Below the pieces are notes generated by a model. The model ran no database searches. It was not told the origin of the DNA and saw only the letters and a list, made by a program, of their open reading frames with translations. The translations under genes were made by a program, and so were the position numbers. From Streptomyces sp. WM6378 (GTDB lineage Bacteria > Actinomycetota > Actinomycetes > Streptomycetales > Streptomycetaceae): DNA of 27,054 nucleotides. This document shows positions 15,607 to 22,887 of this stretch, piece by piece. The stretch's first letter is position 1. The number at the start of each line of letters is the position of its first letter. The stretch covers positions 1 through 27,054 of the forward strand of contig NZ_LGDD01000359.1 of assembly GCF_001279695.1 (NCBI RefSeq), in the 5' to 3' direction.

Positions 15607-15933
15607 ATGAGCCCCCACCAGGACCACCACCCCGTGTCACACCGCCCGGACGGCGACGACATGACCCGCTGCGTGCGGGAGCTGCGCCGCGCGCTGGCGG
15701 CCCACGGCATCATCCTGCCCTCGCTCCGCGTGGACCTGCCGAGCTTCGTGAGCCGGTACCCCGCGCCGTCGGGCCTGATCGCGCTCGGCAACTGCAACAC
15801 GGACACGGCGCTGAGGTTGGCCGAGGCGCTGCGGGTGGCGAAGGCCAAGGCGGACTTCATGGAGGGTGCGCAGCTCGTCCTGGAGGAGTACGGCGATCTG
15901 ATCGACGAGGTCGGCGGGGAGGGGAGCGCCTGA
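15607..15933 (+). CDS. Hypothetical protein divergent from the XRE regulator
   Basis: I do not recognise the family of this 108-residue protein. It is predicted soluble and mostly helical: MTRCVRELRRALAAHGIILPSLRVDLPSF, then a TDTALRLAEALRVAKAKADFMEGAQLVLEEY helix and an acidic C-terminus. ATG 15607 is preceded by AGGAAGG about 11 nt upstream. The frame is open further upstream, but that part crosses the TGTGAC dyad. Its divergent placement beside an XRE/DUF5753 regulator, where DUF397 proteins usually lie, suggests it may be a partner or target; this is inference. Confidence 0.7.
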   Translation: MSPHQDHHPVSHRPDGDDMTRCVRELRRALAAHGIILPSLRVDLPSFVSRYPAPSGLIALGNCNTDTALRLAEALRVAKAKADFMEGAQLVLEEYGDLIDEVGGEGSA

Positions 15934-16026
15934 TCCTGGCCCGGTGTCCGAGGGGTGAGGGGCCGTGCTGGGCGCGTACGGTCCTGTACTCAGCCGCCAT
16001 GAACTCATCGTGATCGCGAGGTCTCA

Positions 16027-16215
16027 ATGGAAGAAGCACGTCAGCACGCCGAGGGGACCGGAATCGGAGAGACCGGAGAGCCTGTGCGCAAGGTGGTGTC
16101 GGCTCGCGCCAACGTGATGCGAACCGACCGAGGCTCACTCCTGGGGCAGGTCCACATCCGGGACGACTTCGATGTGCTGCCCGATGACATCGAAGATGCG
16201 CTGGGGATGCGCTGA
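16027..16215 (+). CDS. Small antitoxin-like protein, no toxin partner seen
   Basis: The 62-residue peptide ends with GSLLGQVHIRDDFDVLPDDIEDALGMR. This resembles the C-terminal toxin-binding tail of Phd/VapB-type antitoxins, where G-x-I/V-x-x-DDFD-x-LP precedes a short helix. The DNA-binding N-terminal fold of a full antitoxin is shortened or absent. ATG 16027 has GCGAGG about 5 nt upstream. The following 195 bases contain no PIN/VapC or Doc-like frame. It is either an orphan or decayed antitoxin, or a free-standing small protein. Confidence 0.5.
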   Translation: MEEARQHAEGTGIGETGEPVRKVVSARANVMRTDRGSLLGQVHIRDDFDVLPDDIEDALGMR

Positions 16216-16410
16216 CGTTGTGTGGAGCGGTGGTGGGCCTGCTCGCCTTGCCGAGGGACGGTCCCCGAGCTTCGTCCCCGCTACGGGGTACGCCAACGGC
16301 CTGTCGGTCGGGTTCGTCGCTAGGGCTGTCGCGGCGGTGGCCGGGATTTCAGCGAAGGTGACAGGTGCATGGGCCGGACGCCGGGACGTGACGCTATCGG
16401 CCGTGGTGCG

Positions 16411-16680
16411 TCACATGGGGGAGCCGGTTACCTGGAGGACGTACACACACTCGTGTCGCACGATCGTCAGGTAGAGGAACATTCCGCCAGGCACAAAGGC
16501 AGTCTGCACACCGTCCCCCACTCCTTCGTAGCGCGTGCCGTCGAGATGCAGCGCCGCTGCGGCTCGTACGATTTCAGCGGCACGCTTCTCCACCTCGGCG
16601 ACCAGCGAAGAAGGTGGGGGTGTCTCGCCGCCGACCACGTGCGTCTCATCGGGCTCGTACTCCCAGCGCCACTCACTCAT
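16411..16680 (-). CDS. Small protein downstream of DUF6247, possible RelE/ParE-like toxin
   Basis: The 89-residue protein starts MSEWRWEYEPDETHVV. It has a helix (SLVAEVEKRAAEIVRAAAAL) followed by a beta-rich C-terminus with GGMFLYLTIVRHECVYVLQVTG. The helix-then-hairpin layout is like RelE/ParE toxins, but no diagnostic catalytic residues are certain. ATG 16680 lies inside the upstream DUF6247 gene (8-bp overlap), a tight coupling typical of toxin-antitoxin pairs. The frame is open further upstream but overlaps DUF6247 antisense-free coding, so the internal start is preferred. Confidence 0.7.
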   Translation of the reverse strand: MSEWRWEYEPDETHVVGGETPPPSSLVAEVEKRAAEIVRAAAALHLDGTRYEGVGDGVQTAFVPGGMFLYLTIVRHECVYVLQVTGSPM

Positions 16681-17032
16681 GCGCGAGCGACTCCCGGGCG
16701 GCAGCGTAAACGGCCCGGATGCCCGCCATGGCCGTCCGCCAGGCGGGATCATCGCGGTCGAGGATCTGTGCTGCGTACTCGGCGGAGTGCAGGCGCGCGG
16801 AGACCGCGGGGAAACGCGCGATCTCGATGACGACGGCCCAGGCCTCCAGGAACTGCACGATCGGGCCGAGCGAATCCGTGCGCGCCGCAAGGGCGATCGC
16901 TTCGTCCTTCTGTTGCTCCATCTCAGCTAGCCGGTGCGGTGCGACCTGGGCCAGGGCCACCCGGAGTGCCGAGGGCGTTCGTTCCGGGCGCGGGATGAGA
17001 GGACCGCCGGGTTCGGTGTGCTGTGCGCTCAT
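16673..17032 (-). CDS. DUF6247 family protein, possible antitoxin
   Basis: The 119-residue protein reads RTPSALRVALAQVAPHRLAEMEQQKDEAIALAARTDSLGPIVQFLEAWAVVIEIARFPAVSARLHSAEYAAQ, a pattern I associate with Streptomyces DUF6247. It is Ala-rich and helical with no membrane segment. ATG 17032 is chosen over the longer open frame because AAGGACCAGG lies just upstream and the family starts near this point. Its stop overlaps the next gene by 8 bp. The two form a small operon resembling an antitoxin-toxin pair; function is inferred from layout only. Confidence 0.75.
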   Translation of the reverse strand: MSAQHTEPGGPLIPRPERTPSALRVALAQVAPHRLAEMEQQKDEAIALAARTDSLGPIVQFLEAWAVVIEIARFPAVSARLHSAEYAAQILDRDDPAWRTAMAGIRAVYAAARESLAHE

Positions 17033-17184
17033 CCTGGTCCTTCCTGAGGTGCCAGGAGCCACAGTACGGCAGGCGTACAGACCTCGCGGGGCCGTTGTGG
17101 AAGCCGGATCCGCGCCGGGCACACGATGCGGTGCGGGCCCGCCCCCCCCAGCGGGTCCCGCACCGATGGTCCTGCTTCCCCCCC

Positions 17185-17221
17185 CGGCCGCGGCGGCTCC
17201 CCTCCCGCGCCGCCGCGGCCG
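17185..17221 (-). terminator. Strong GC hairpin downstream of afsS
   Basis: Perfect 13-bp arms CGGCCGCGGCGGC (17185-17197) and GCCGCCGCGGCCG (17209-17221) with an 11-nt loop begin 18 nt after the afsS stop, reading on the minus strand. No U-run follows, as for most Streptomyces terminators. Confidence 0.8.
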
Positions 17222-17238
17222 TCCCCCGCTCAGGTGGG

Positions 17239-17436
17239 CTACTGGGCCTTCGGCTTGAAGGGCTCAGAGGTGGCGTGCTGGTCGAGCGTGGTGATCGCCG
17301 GCTCGTCCGTGGCGTGCTGGTCGAGGGCGACCGGGGTTCCGGTGGCGTGCTGGTCGAGCGTGGCGATGGCGGGCTCGTCCGTGGCGTGCTGGTCCTGCGG
17401 CGTGACGAGCGGCTCGTTCTTCTTCACGTCGCTCAT
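17239..17436 (-). CDS. afsS: AfsS-like small repeat protein, target of AfsR
   Basis: This 65-residue gene is easily missed because it lies at the end of a long false frame antisense-free to nothing. The protein MSDVKKNEPL... carries four near-identical repeats: QDQHATDEP, LDQHATGTP, LDQHATDEP and LDQHATSEP. Repeated Asp-x-His units and small size are the hallmark of AfsS, the sigma-like activator of antibiotic genes in S. coelicolor, whose gene lies directly downstream of afsR in the same orientation, as here. ATG 17436 is preferred over ATG 17445 because GGGAG (17449-17453) is 12 nt from the first and directly abuts the second. A SARP-type repeat and a leader hairpin lie upstream, and a terminator follows at 17185-17221. 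Confidence 0.9.
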   Translation of the reverse strand: MSDVKKNEPLVTPQDQHATDEPAIATLDQHATGTPVALDQHATDEPAITTLDQHATSEPFKPKAQ

Positions 17437-17480
17437 GTTTCTCATCTCCCGTTGGTAAAGCTGCCTGATGGACGGCGAAA

Positions 17481-17514
17481 CCGTCCGGCCACTCCCCCGA
17501 GGGTGGCCGGACGG
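17481..17514 (-). terminator. Hairpin in the afsS leader, terminator or attenuator
   Basis: Perfect 12-bp arms CCGTCCGGCCAC (17481-17492) and GTGGCCGGACGG (17503-17514) enclose a 10-nt loop. On the minus strand the hairpin is followed by TTTC. It lies between the SARP-type site and the afsS start, so afsS transcripts from that promoter must pass it. It may end afsR read-through or attenuate afsS. Confidence 0.75.
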
Positions 17515-17609
17515 ACTTGCCAGGGCCGACAGATTAATGTCCGGCCTTCCAGTCGGCTCTCGCGCCCCCCGACGCGCCGGGCCGACAAGAAAGAGAGTGC
17601 CGGGTGCCG

Positions 17610-17628
17610 ATAAACGTTCAATGAACGC
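17610..17628 (-). promoter_or_regulatory. SARP/AfsR-type direct repeat in the afsS promoter
   Basis: On the minus strand GCGTTCAT and ACGTTTAT are spaced 11 bp start to start (GCGTTCATTGA then ACGTTTATC). Direct heptamer-like repeats at 11-bp spacing near -35 are the recognition pattern of SARP activators, and AfsR is known to bind such CGTTCA repeats at afsS. A weak -10-like GGCACT or CACTCT lies about 8 bp further on. PhoP competes for the overlapping site in S. coelicolor. Confidence 0.8.
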
Positions 17629-17642
17629 GCTGACCAGGGGCG

Positions 17643-20600
17643 TTATGCAGCCGCCAGCGGGCTGAGCAGGGCACGGACCTGGGTGGCCTCGGGCGAGCCC
17701 AGCTCCTCGAAGATGACCAGCGCGTCGCGCCAGCAGACCTGCGCCCGGCCCGCGTGGCCGATGCCGGCCAGGGCCTGACCGAGCACGGTCAGCACGTTGC
17801 CGCGCCGCCACTCGCCGCCGATGCCGCGCAGCACCGTCAGGGCCATCTCGGCGTTGGCCGCCGCCTGCGCGGGCCGCCTGCCCGAGAGGTCGACCTCCGC
17901 GAGCCGGAACAGCGTCATGCCCTCCCACAGGCGCTGCCTGCTGTCCCGGAACACTTCGAGTGCCTCGTGGAGCCGGTCCGCCGCCGCGGGCAGCTGGCCG
18001 CTCTTGGTGAGCGCGAGGCCAAGGGCGTAACGGGCGTTGGCGCCGCGCAGCTCGTGGCCCATCGCGTCGTAGATGTCGAGGCCCTCCTGCGCCAGGGTGA
18101 CCGCGCTCGCGGTGCGGCCCATGGCCAGGTGGATGCGGGACAGGTTGCACAGGGCGCTGGCCTCGCCGGGCCGGTTGTCGTCGGCGCGGAACGCCTCGAT
18201 GGCGCGAGTGAGATGGGTCTCGCCGTCGGTGTGCCGGTTCTGGTAGAGCGCGATGATGCCGCGCGCGTTGGAGGCCCAGCACAGCGGCAGCGGGTCCGCG
18301 GTGGGGCCGGCGAGCCGCATGGCCTCCTGGGCCTCGCGGTCGGCGGGCTCGAACCGGCCCGCCAGCTGGTGCACATTGGCCAGCGTCATCACCGCGCGGC
18401 CCTCGGCCTGGGTGTCGCCCCAGGTACGGGCGGCCTCGCGGACGGCCTCGGCGGTCGCCTCGTACTGCTTGGAGTTGGCGCCGGACTCGCCGAGGTCCAG
18501 GGCCGCGTACAGCAGGTCGACGGCGCGGCGCAGGGTGCGCGGCCCCGACAGCTGGCGTACGCAGGCGAGCAGCGGGTCGGCCTCGGTGTACAGCCAGTCC
18601 TGGGCGGTGTGGCGGTCGTCGAAGACGAGGCCCCGGTGCGTGGTGGGCTCCAGGTGGTCCACGAGGCGGTCGCCCGGCCGCTCCAGGGCGTACACGCCGG
18701 ACGCCGTCGCCAGATAGAAGTCGAGCAGGCGCGACATCGCCAACTCGCGCTCTACCGGCGGCAGATCGTCGCGTTCGGCGCAGGAACGCGCGTAGAGCCG
18801 CACGAGGTCGTGATAGCGGTAGCGGCCCGGCGCGGCGGACTCCACCAGGGAGGTGTCGACAAGGGACTCCAGCAGGTCCTCGGTCTCCTGCTCGGGGAGG
18901 TCGAGGACGGCGGCCGCCGCGGCAAGGGAGATGTCGGGCCCGTCCGGCAGGCCGAGCAGGCGGAAGGCGCGGGACTGGGCGGGCTCCAGCTGGCCGTAGC
19001 CGAGCTCGAAGGTGGCCTTGACCGCGAGGTCGCCCGCCTGGAGCTCGTCCAGGCGGCGGCGCTCGTCGGCGAGCTTCGCGGCGAGTACGGACACCGTCCA
19101 GGTACGGCGCGAGGCGAGCCGGGATGCCGCGATGCGGATGGCCAGCGGCAGGAAGCCGCAGGCGGCGACCACGTCCAGGGCCGCCTCGCGCTCGGCGGAC
19201 ACCCGCTCCACGCCGACGATCCGGGTGAACAGCTGGAGCGCCTCGTCGGGGGACATCACGTCCAGGTCGACGAGGTGCGCGCCGACCAGGTCGACCATGC
19301 GGATGCGGCTGGTGACGAGTGCCGCGCAGCCCGCCGTGCCCGGAAGGAGCGGCCGGATCTGGGCCGCGTCGCGGGCGTTGTCGAGCAGCACCAGGACCCG
19401 GCGGCCGTCCAGCGTGGAGCGGAACAGGGCCGCGCGCTCCTCCATCGAGTCGGGGATCGCCGAATCCGGGGTGCCGAGCGCGCGCAGGAACGCGCCGAGC
19501 ACGGTGTCCGGCTCGGCGGAGTGCTGCCCCGCGCCCTGGAGGTCGACGTACAGCTGGCCGTCGGGGAAGTACGGGCGGGCGGTGTGCGCGACGTGCACGG
19601 CGAGCGTGGTCTTGCCGACGCCCCCGATGCCGGCCAGGGCGGAGACCGCCATGACCGTGGTCTCGGCGCTGGCGAGCCGCGAGGTGAGCTCGCGCACGAA
19701 GGAGGCGCGGCCGGTGAAGTCCGGTACGGAGGCGGGTAGTTGGGCCGGACGTACGGGTGCCGGGACGGAGACGGGCGCGTCGACGGGCGGCCGGGCCAGG
19801 TCCTCGTCGGCCTGGAGGATGCGGTGCTGGAGGCGGGCGAGCTCGGGCCGGGGGTCGACGCCGAGCTCGTCGGCGAGCAGCCGCCGGGTGTCCGCGTACA
19901 CGGCGAGCGCCTCGGCCTGGCGGCCGCTGCGGTACAGGGCCAGCATGAGCAGTTCGCGCAGGCGCTCGCGCAGCGGGTGGGCGGCGGTCAGCGCGGTCAG
20001 TTCGGAGACGGCCTCGGCGTGGCAGCCCGCCTCCAGGTCCATGTCGAGCCGGGCCTCGGTGAGCTGGAGGCGCCATTCGGCGAGCCGCGTGCGCTGGTTC
20101 TCGGCGTACGGGCCCGGCACGTTGGCCAGCGGTTCGCCGGCCCAGTGCGCGAGCGCCTCGTTCAGGAGGTCGCGGGCGCGGGACTTCTCGCCGCCGGCCC
20201 GGGCCTTTTCGGCGGCGGTCGCCAGCTCCTGCGCCTGGGTGAGGTCGAGGGTGGCGGCGCCGGCCCGGATCGCGTAGCCCCCGGACTCGCTGACCAGGAC
20301 GCCCGGGTCGAGCACCTTGCGCAGCCGGGAGGCGTACGTGCGGAGCGCGGCCAGGGCCTGGGAGGGCGGCTCCTCGCCCCAGATGGCGTCGATGAGTTCG
20401 GCGGCGGTGGCGGTGCGGCCGTCGCGCAGGAGCAGGGCGGCGAGCAGGGCGCGCTGCTGCGGGGAGCCGGACGGCAGGGGCTGTTCGCCCCGCCAGGCCC
20501 GCACCGGTCCGAGTACGCCGAAGCGGAGCCCGGCGCCGGATGCCTCCGGGTCGTGCTCGGCCGCCGCTTGGACGAGGTGCCCCGTCGCGCGCTGCGGCGG

Positions 20601-20651
20601 CGGTTCCGGAGCGCGCTGCTCCGGTACGCGCGGCCCGCCGTCACGGTCCAT
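17643..20651 (-). CDS. afsR: AfsR-like SARP-family global regulator
   Basis: The 1002-residue protein has an N-terminal OmpR-type winged helix (about 42-130: LRFGVLGPVRAWRG, GSPQQRALLAALLLRDGRTATAAELIDAIWG, YASRLRKVL) and a bacterial transcriptional activation domain (about 135-285). An NB-ARC-type ATPase follows with Walker A GIGGVGKTT (Lys347) and LVLLDNARDAAQIRPLLPG. A long TPR-like C-terminus runs from about 640 to 1000. This is the AfsR architecture (993 residues in S. coelicolor, phosphorylated by AfsK). ATG 20651 (MDRDGGPRVPEQ) is chosen over ATG 20756 because GGGGG lies 6 nt upstream and it matches the remembered AfsR N-terminus. AfsS is encoded directly downstream. Confidence 0.95.
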   Translation of the reverse strand: MDRDGGPRVPEQRAPEPPPQRATGHLVQAAAEHDPEASGAGLRFGVLGPVRAWRGEQPLPSGSPQQRALLAALLLRDGRTATAAELIDAIWGEEPPSQALAALRTYASRLRKVLDPGVLVSESGGYAIRAGAATLDLTQAQELATAAEKARAGGEKSRARDLLNEALAHWAGEPLANVPGPYAENQRTRLAEWRLQLTEARLDMDLEAGCHAEAVSELTALTAAHPLRERLRELLMLALYRSGRQAEALAVYADTRRLLADELGVDPRPELARLQHRILQADEDLARPPVDAPVSVPAPVRPAQLPASVPDFTGRASFVRELTSRLASAETTVMAVSALAGIGGVGKTTLAVHVAHTARPYFPDGQLYVDLQGAGQHSAEPDTVLGAFLRALGTPDSAIPDSMEERAALFRSTLDGRRVLVLLDNARDAAQIRPLLPGTAGCAALVTSRIRMVDLVGAHLVDLDVMSPDEALQLFTRIVGVERVSAEREAALDVVAACGFLPLAIRIAASRLASRRTWTVSVLAAKLADERRRLDELQAGDLAVKATFELGYGQLEPAQSRAFRLLGLPDGPDISLAAAAAVLDLPEQETEDLLESLVDTSLVESAAPGRYRYHDLVRLYARSCAERDDLPPVERELAMSRLLDFYLATASGVYALERPGDRLVDHLEPTTHRGLVFDDRHTAQDWLYTEADPLLACVRQLSGPRTLRRAVDLLYAALDLGESGANSKQYEATAEAVREAARTWGDTQAEGRAVMTLANVHQLAGRFEPADREAQEAMRLAGPTADPLPLCWASNARGIIALYQNRHTDGETHLTRAIEAFRADDNRPGEASALCNLSRIHLAMGRTASAVTLAQEGLDIYDAMGHELRGANARYALGLALTKSGQLPAAADRLHEALEVFRDSRQRLWEGMTLFRLAEVDLSGRRPAQAAANAEMALTVLRGIGGEWRRGNVLTVLGQALAGIGHAGRAQVCWRDALVIFEELGSPEATQVRALLSPLAAA

Positions 20652-20832
20652 AGCTGCCCCCTGTACCCCCGTACTCCTGGATTGCTCCCCGCCAGTCTGC
20701 CCTGTCCGGAGGGGCTGCGTCAGCAGCAGGTGACGCTCTGCACAAGGCTTCGACACATGCCCTGCACACTCATCGCAAGCGCTGGTGGGGTGGATGAGCG
20801 TCCCGGACGGTGCACGATGCGTGCGCGAGTAG

Positions 20833-20861
20833 CTGACGGATCGTCAGATCAGGTCTACCGT
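20833..20861 (+). promoter_or_regulatory. Operator copy 4 (perfect) within a probable leaderless promoter
   Basis: CTGACGGATCGTCAG (20833-20847) is a perfect match. Its CTGACG half would serve as -35, with TACCGT at 20856-20861 as -10 after a 17-nt spacer. The amidohydrolase ATG (20869) lies 7 nt beyond -10 and no Shine-Dalgarno is visible, so the transcript may be leaderless. Confidence 0.8.
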
Positions 20862-20868
20862 AAACCAC

Positions 20869-22086
20869 ATGGAGACCTTCCCGAAGATCATCTCGGTGGA
20901 CGACCACACGGTGGAGCCCCCCAACGTCTGGCGGGACCGCCTCCCGTCCAAATACCGGGACATCGGCCCGCGCATCGTCAGGGCCCCTTTGAAGGAAATG
21001 ACGTTCCTGGGCGGCAAGTTCGCGCCGGTCATGGGCGCGAAGGGGGACGACGGGCCGATCGGCGACTGGTGGGTGTACGAGGACCTGCACCGCCCGCTGA
21101 CCCGCCTGGACACGGCGGTGGGCTACGACAGGGACGAGATAAAGCTGGAGGTCATCACGTACGAGCAGATGAGGCCCGGCTCGTACGACGTGGAGGCCCG
21201 CCTGTCCGACATGGACGTGAACCACGTCCAGTCGGCCCTCTGCTTCCCGACCTTCCCCCGCTTCTGTGGCCAGACCTTCACCGAGGCGAAGGACCGCGAA
21301 CTCGGCCTGCTCTCGGTGCGGGCGTACAACGACTGGATGGTGGAGGAGTGGTGCGGCCCCCAGGCGCGGGGCCGCCTCATCCCGCTGACCCTGATCCCGC
21401 TGTGGGACGCGGACCTTGCCGCGGCCGAGGTCCGCCGCAACGCCGCGCGCGGGGTGCGCGCGGTGGCCTTCTCCGAGATACCCCCGCACCTGGGGCTGCC
21501 CTCGATCCACACGGACGACTGGGACCCGTTCCTCGCCGCGTGCGACGAGACCGGCACGGTGATCGCCATGCACATCGGCTCCTCCAGCCGCATGCCCTCC
21601 ACATCCCCGGACGCCCCGCCCGCCGTCGGCTCGACCATCACCTTCGCCAACTGCTGCTTCTCGATGGTCGACTGGCTGATGAGCGGCAAGTTCGAACGCT
21701 TCCCCAACCTCAAGATCATGTACGCGGAGGGCCAGATCGGCTGGATCCCGTACATCCTGGAACGCGCGGACGTGGTCTGGGAGGAGAACCGCGGCTGGGG
21801 CGGAGTGGCGGACAAGGTCCACCACCCCCCGTCCGAACTCTTCGCGGACCACGTGTACGGCTGCTTCTTCGACGACGCGTTCGGCCTGAAGAACCTGGAC
21901 GCGGTGGGTGTCGGAAACGTCCTGTACGAGACGGACTACCCCCACTCGGACTCGACATGGCCCAAGTCGAAGGAGGTCGGGGAGGCGCAGATGGGGCACC
22001 TGGCGGGGGATGCGGTGGAGCGGATTGTGCGGGGCAATGCGATTGGGTTGTTGGGGCTGACGCCGGAGGGGGTTTGGGCGGGATAG
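20869..22086 (+). CDS. Amidohydrolase family protein (amidohydrolase_2, metal-dependent TIM barrel)
   Basis: The 405-residue protein is of the amidohydrolase_2 (ACMSD-like) type. The first strand has SVDDHTVEPP (Asp12, His13, Glu16). Further candidate metal or catalytic residues are His235 in AMHIGSSS, Glu in MYAEGQIGW, and Asp356 in YETDYPHSDSTWP. Members hydrolyse or decarboxylate cyclic carbonyl substrates. Homologues of this length are common in actinobacterial acyl-CoA and steroid-type gene sets, but the substrate here is unknown. It begins 22 nt after operator copy 4. It stands alone, between afsR and a rhomboid-like gene. Confidence 0.92.
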   Translation: METFPKIISVDDHTVEPPNVWRDRLPSKYRDIGPRIVRAPLKEMTFLGGKFAPVMGAKGDDGPIGDWWVYEDLHRPLTRLDTAVGYDRDEIKLEVITYEQMRPGSYDVEARLSDMDVNHVQSALCFPTFPRFCGQTFTEAKDRELGLLSVRAYNDWMVEEWCGPQARGRLIPLTLIPLWDADLAAAEVRRNAARGVRAVAFSEIPPHLGLPSIHTDDWDPFLAACDETGTVIAMHIGSSSRMPSTSPDAPPAVGSTITFANCCFSMVDWLMSGKFERFPNLKIMYAEGQIGWIPYILERADVVWEENRGWGGVADKVHHPPSELFADHVYGCFFDDAFGLKNLDAVGVGNVLYETDYPHSDSTWPKSKEVGEAQMGHLAGDAVERIVRGNAIGLLGLTPEGVWAG

Positions 22087-22126
22087 CGCGCGGCACCAAG
22101 TCGCGTTGTTGAGGCGTCAGTAGGGC

Positions 22127-22792
22127 TCATCCGGGTTCATGGGCGGCCGCGTTGCCGAACCCCCTCATGGCGAGCAGCGCTCCCAGCGCGCAGCCCACCA
22201 GGAGGCCGACTCCGTGGTTGTTGCTCAGGGTGCACAGGAGCAGGCCCGCGACCGGGATCGGGAGGGGGAGGAGGCGGGCCGTCATGGGGGCGGGGCGCGG
22301 GAGGTGCGTGGTCGCCAGGGCGCCCAGCAGGCCGCACAGGGCGACCGAGTCGCCGCCTCCCGTCGGGCTCCAGCCCGCCATGCTCACCGCCTGGGCCGTC
22401 ACCCCGCCCGCCAGGAAGACCAGCGGCATCCACACCGGGCCGAGCCGGCGCTGGGCGACCGGGGCGATGACCGCGATCGCCGCCAGGTTGAAGGTCAGTT
22501 GGACCCAGCCGGAGGTCTGCACCAGGAGTGCGGTCACCGCCCGCCACCACGGTGCGCCGGGCTCGCGCTGGAGGTGGTCCATGACGGAGGGGGCTGCCGT
22601 CTGCGCGACCGCCATCGCGGCCATCAGGGCCACCATCGCCGCCGCGGCCCACGGCACCGGGCGCCGCCACAGGATGCGCAGCAGTTCGGCGGGGCTCACG
22701 CGGCGCCCACCCGCCTCGGCCAGGATGAGCTTGGTGCCGGGCGCCACGACGGCCGCCGCGCAGCCGTAGAGGATCACCGTGTGGAGGGTCAT
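22127..22792 (-). CDS. Rhomboid-like intramembrane protein
   Basis: The 221-residue protein (ATG 22792, MTLHTVILYG) has about six membrane segments. It shows rhomboid landmarks: the WWRAVTALLVQTSGWVQLTFN stretch with Asn102, GGGDSVALCG with Ser149 where rhomboids have GxSG, and NNHGVGLLVG with His193. A Ser-His dyad is thus conserved, but the GASG-type motif is GDSV, so proteolytic activity is likely yet unproven. The frame stays open upstream to 22858, but that stretch overlaps the divergent promoter. It is unrelated to its catabolic neighbours. Confidence 0.82.
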   Translation of the reverse strand: MTLHTVILYGCAAAVVAPGTKLILAEAGGRRVSPAELLRILWRRPVPWAAAAMVALMAAMAVAQTAAPSVMDHLQREPGAPWWRAVTALLVQTSGWVQLTFNLAAIAVIAPVAQRRLGPVWMPLVFLAGGVTAQAVSMAGWSPTGGGDSVALCGLLGALATTHLPRPAPMTARLLPLPIPVAGLLLCTLSNNHGVGLLVGCALGALLAMRGFGNAAAHEPG

Positions 22793-22887
22793 GGGCTCAT
22801 CGTGACGCAGGTGTTCGGGAGCGCGGCAGGGTGGTCCGTCGCCGGGTGACGGTGACATTTGTCCCGCCCGCCGCCACCATCAACAGC

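Noticed and set aside
17239..20076. 945-codon minus-strand frame overlapping afsR
   Set aside because: Most is an out-of-frame shadow of afsR; only its last 65 codons are the real afsS.
20652..20756. 35-residue N-terminal extension of AfsR
   Set aside because: The internal ATG 20651 has a better ribosome-binding site and matches the known AfsR N-terminus.
17754..22112. Long plus-strand frames at 17754-19739 and 19740-22112
   Set aside because: Antisense or out-of-frame shadows of afsR and the amidohydrolase with no recognisable domains.
22846..22861. Additional regulon operator before the thioesterase
   Set aside because: Only a GTGACGGTGACA half-site; the second half does not match CGTCAG.
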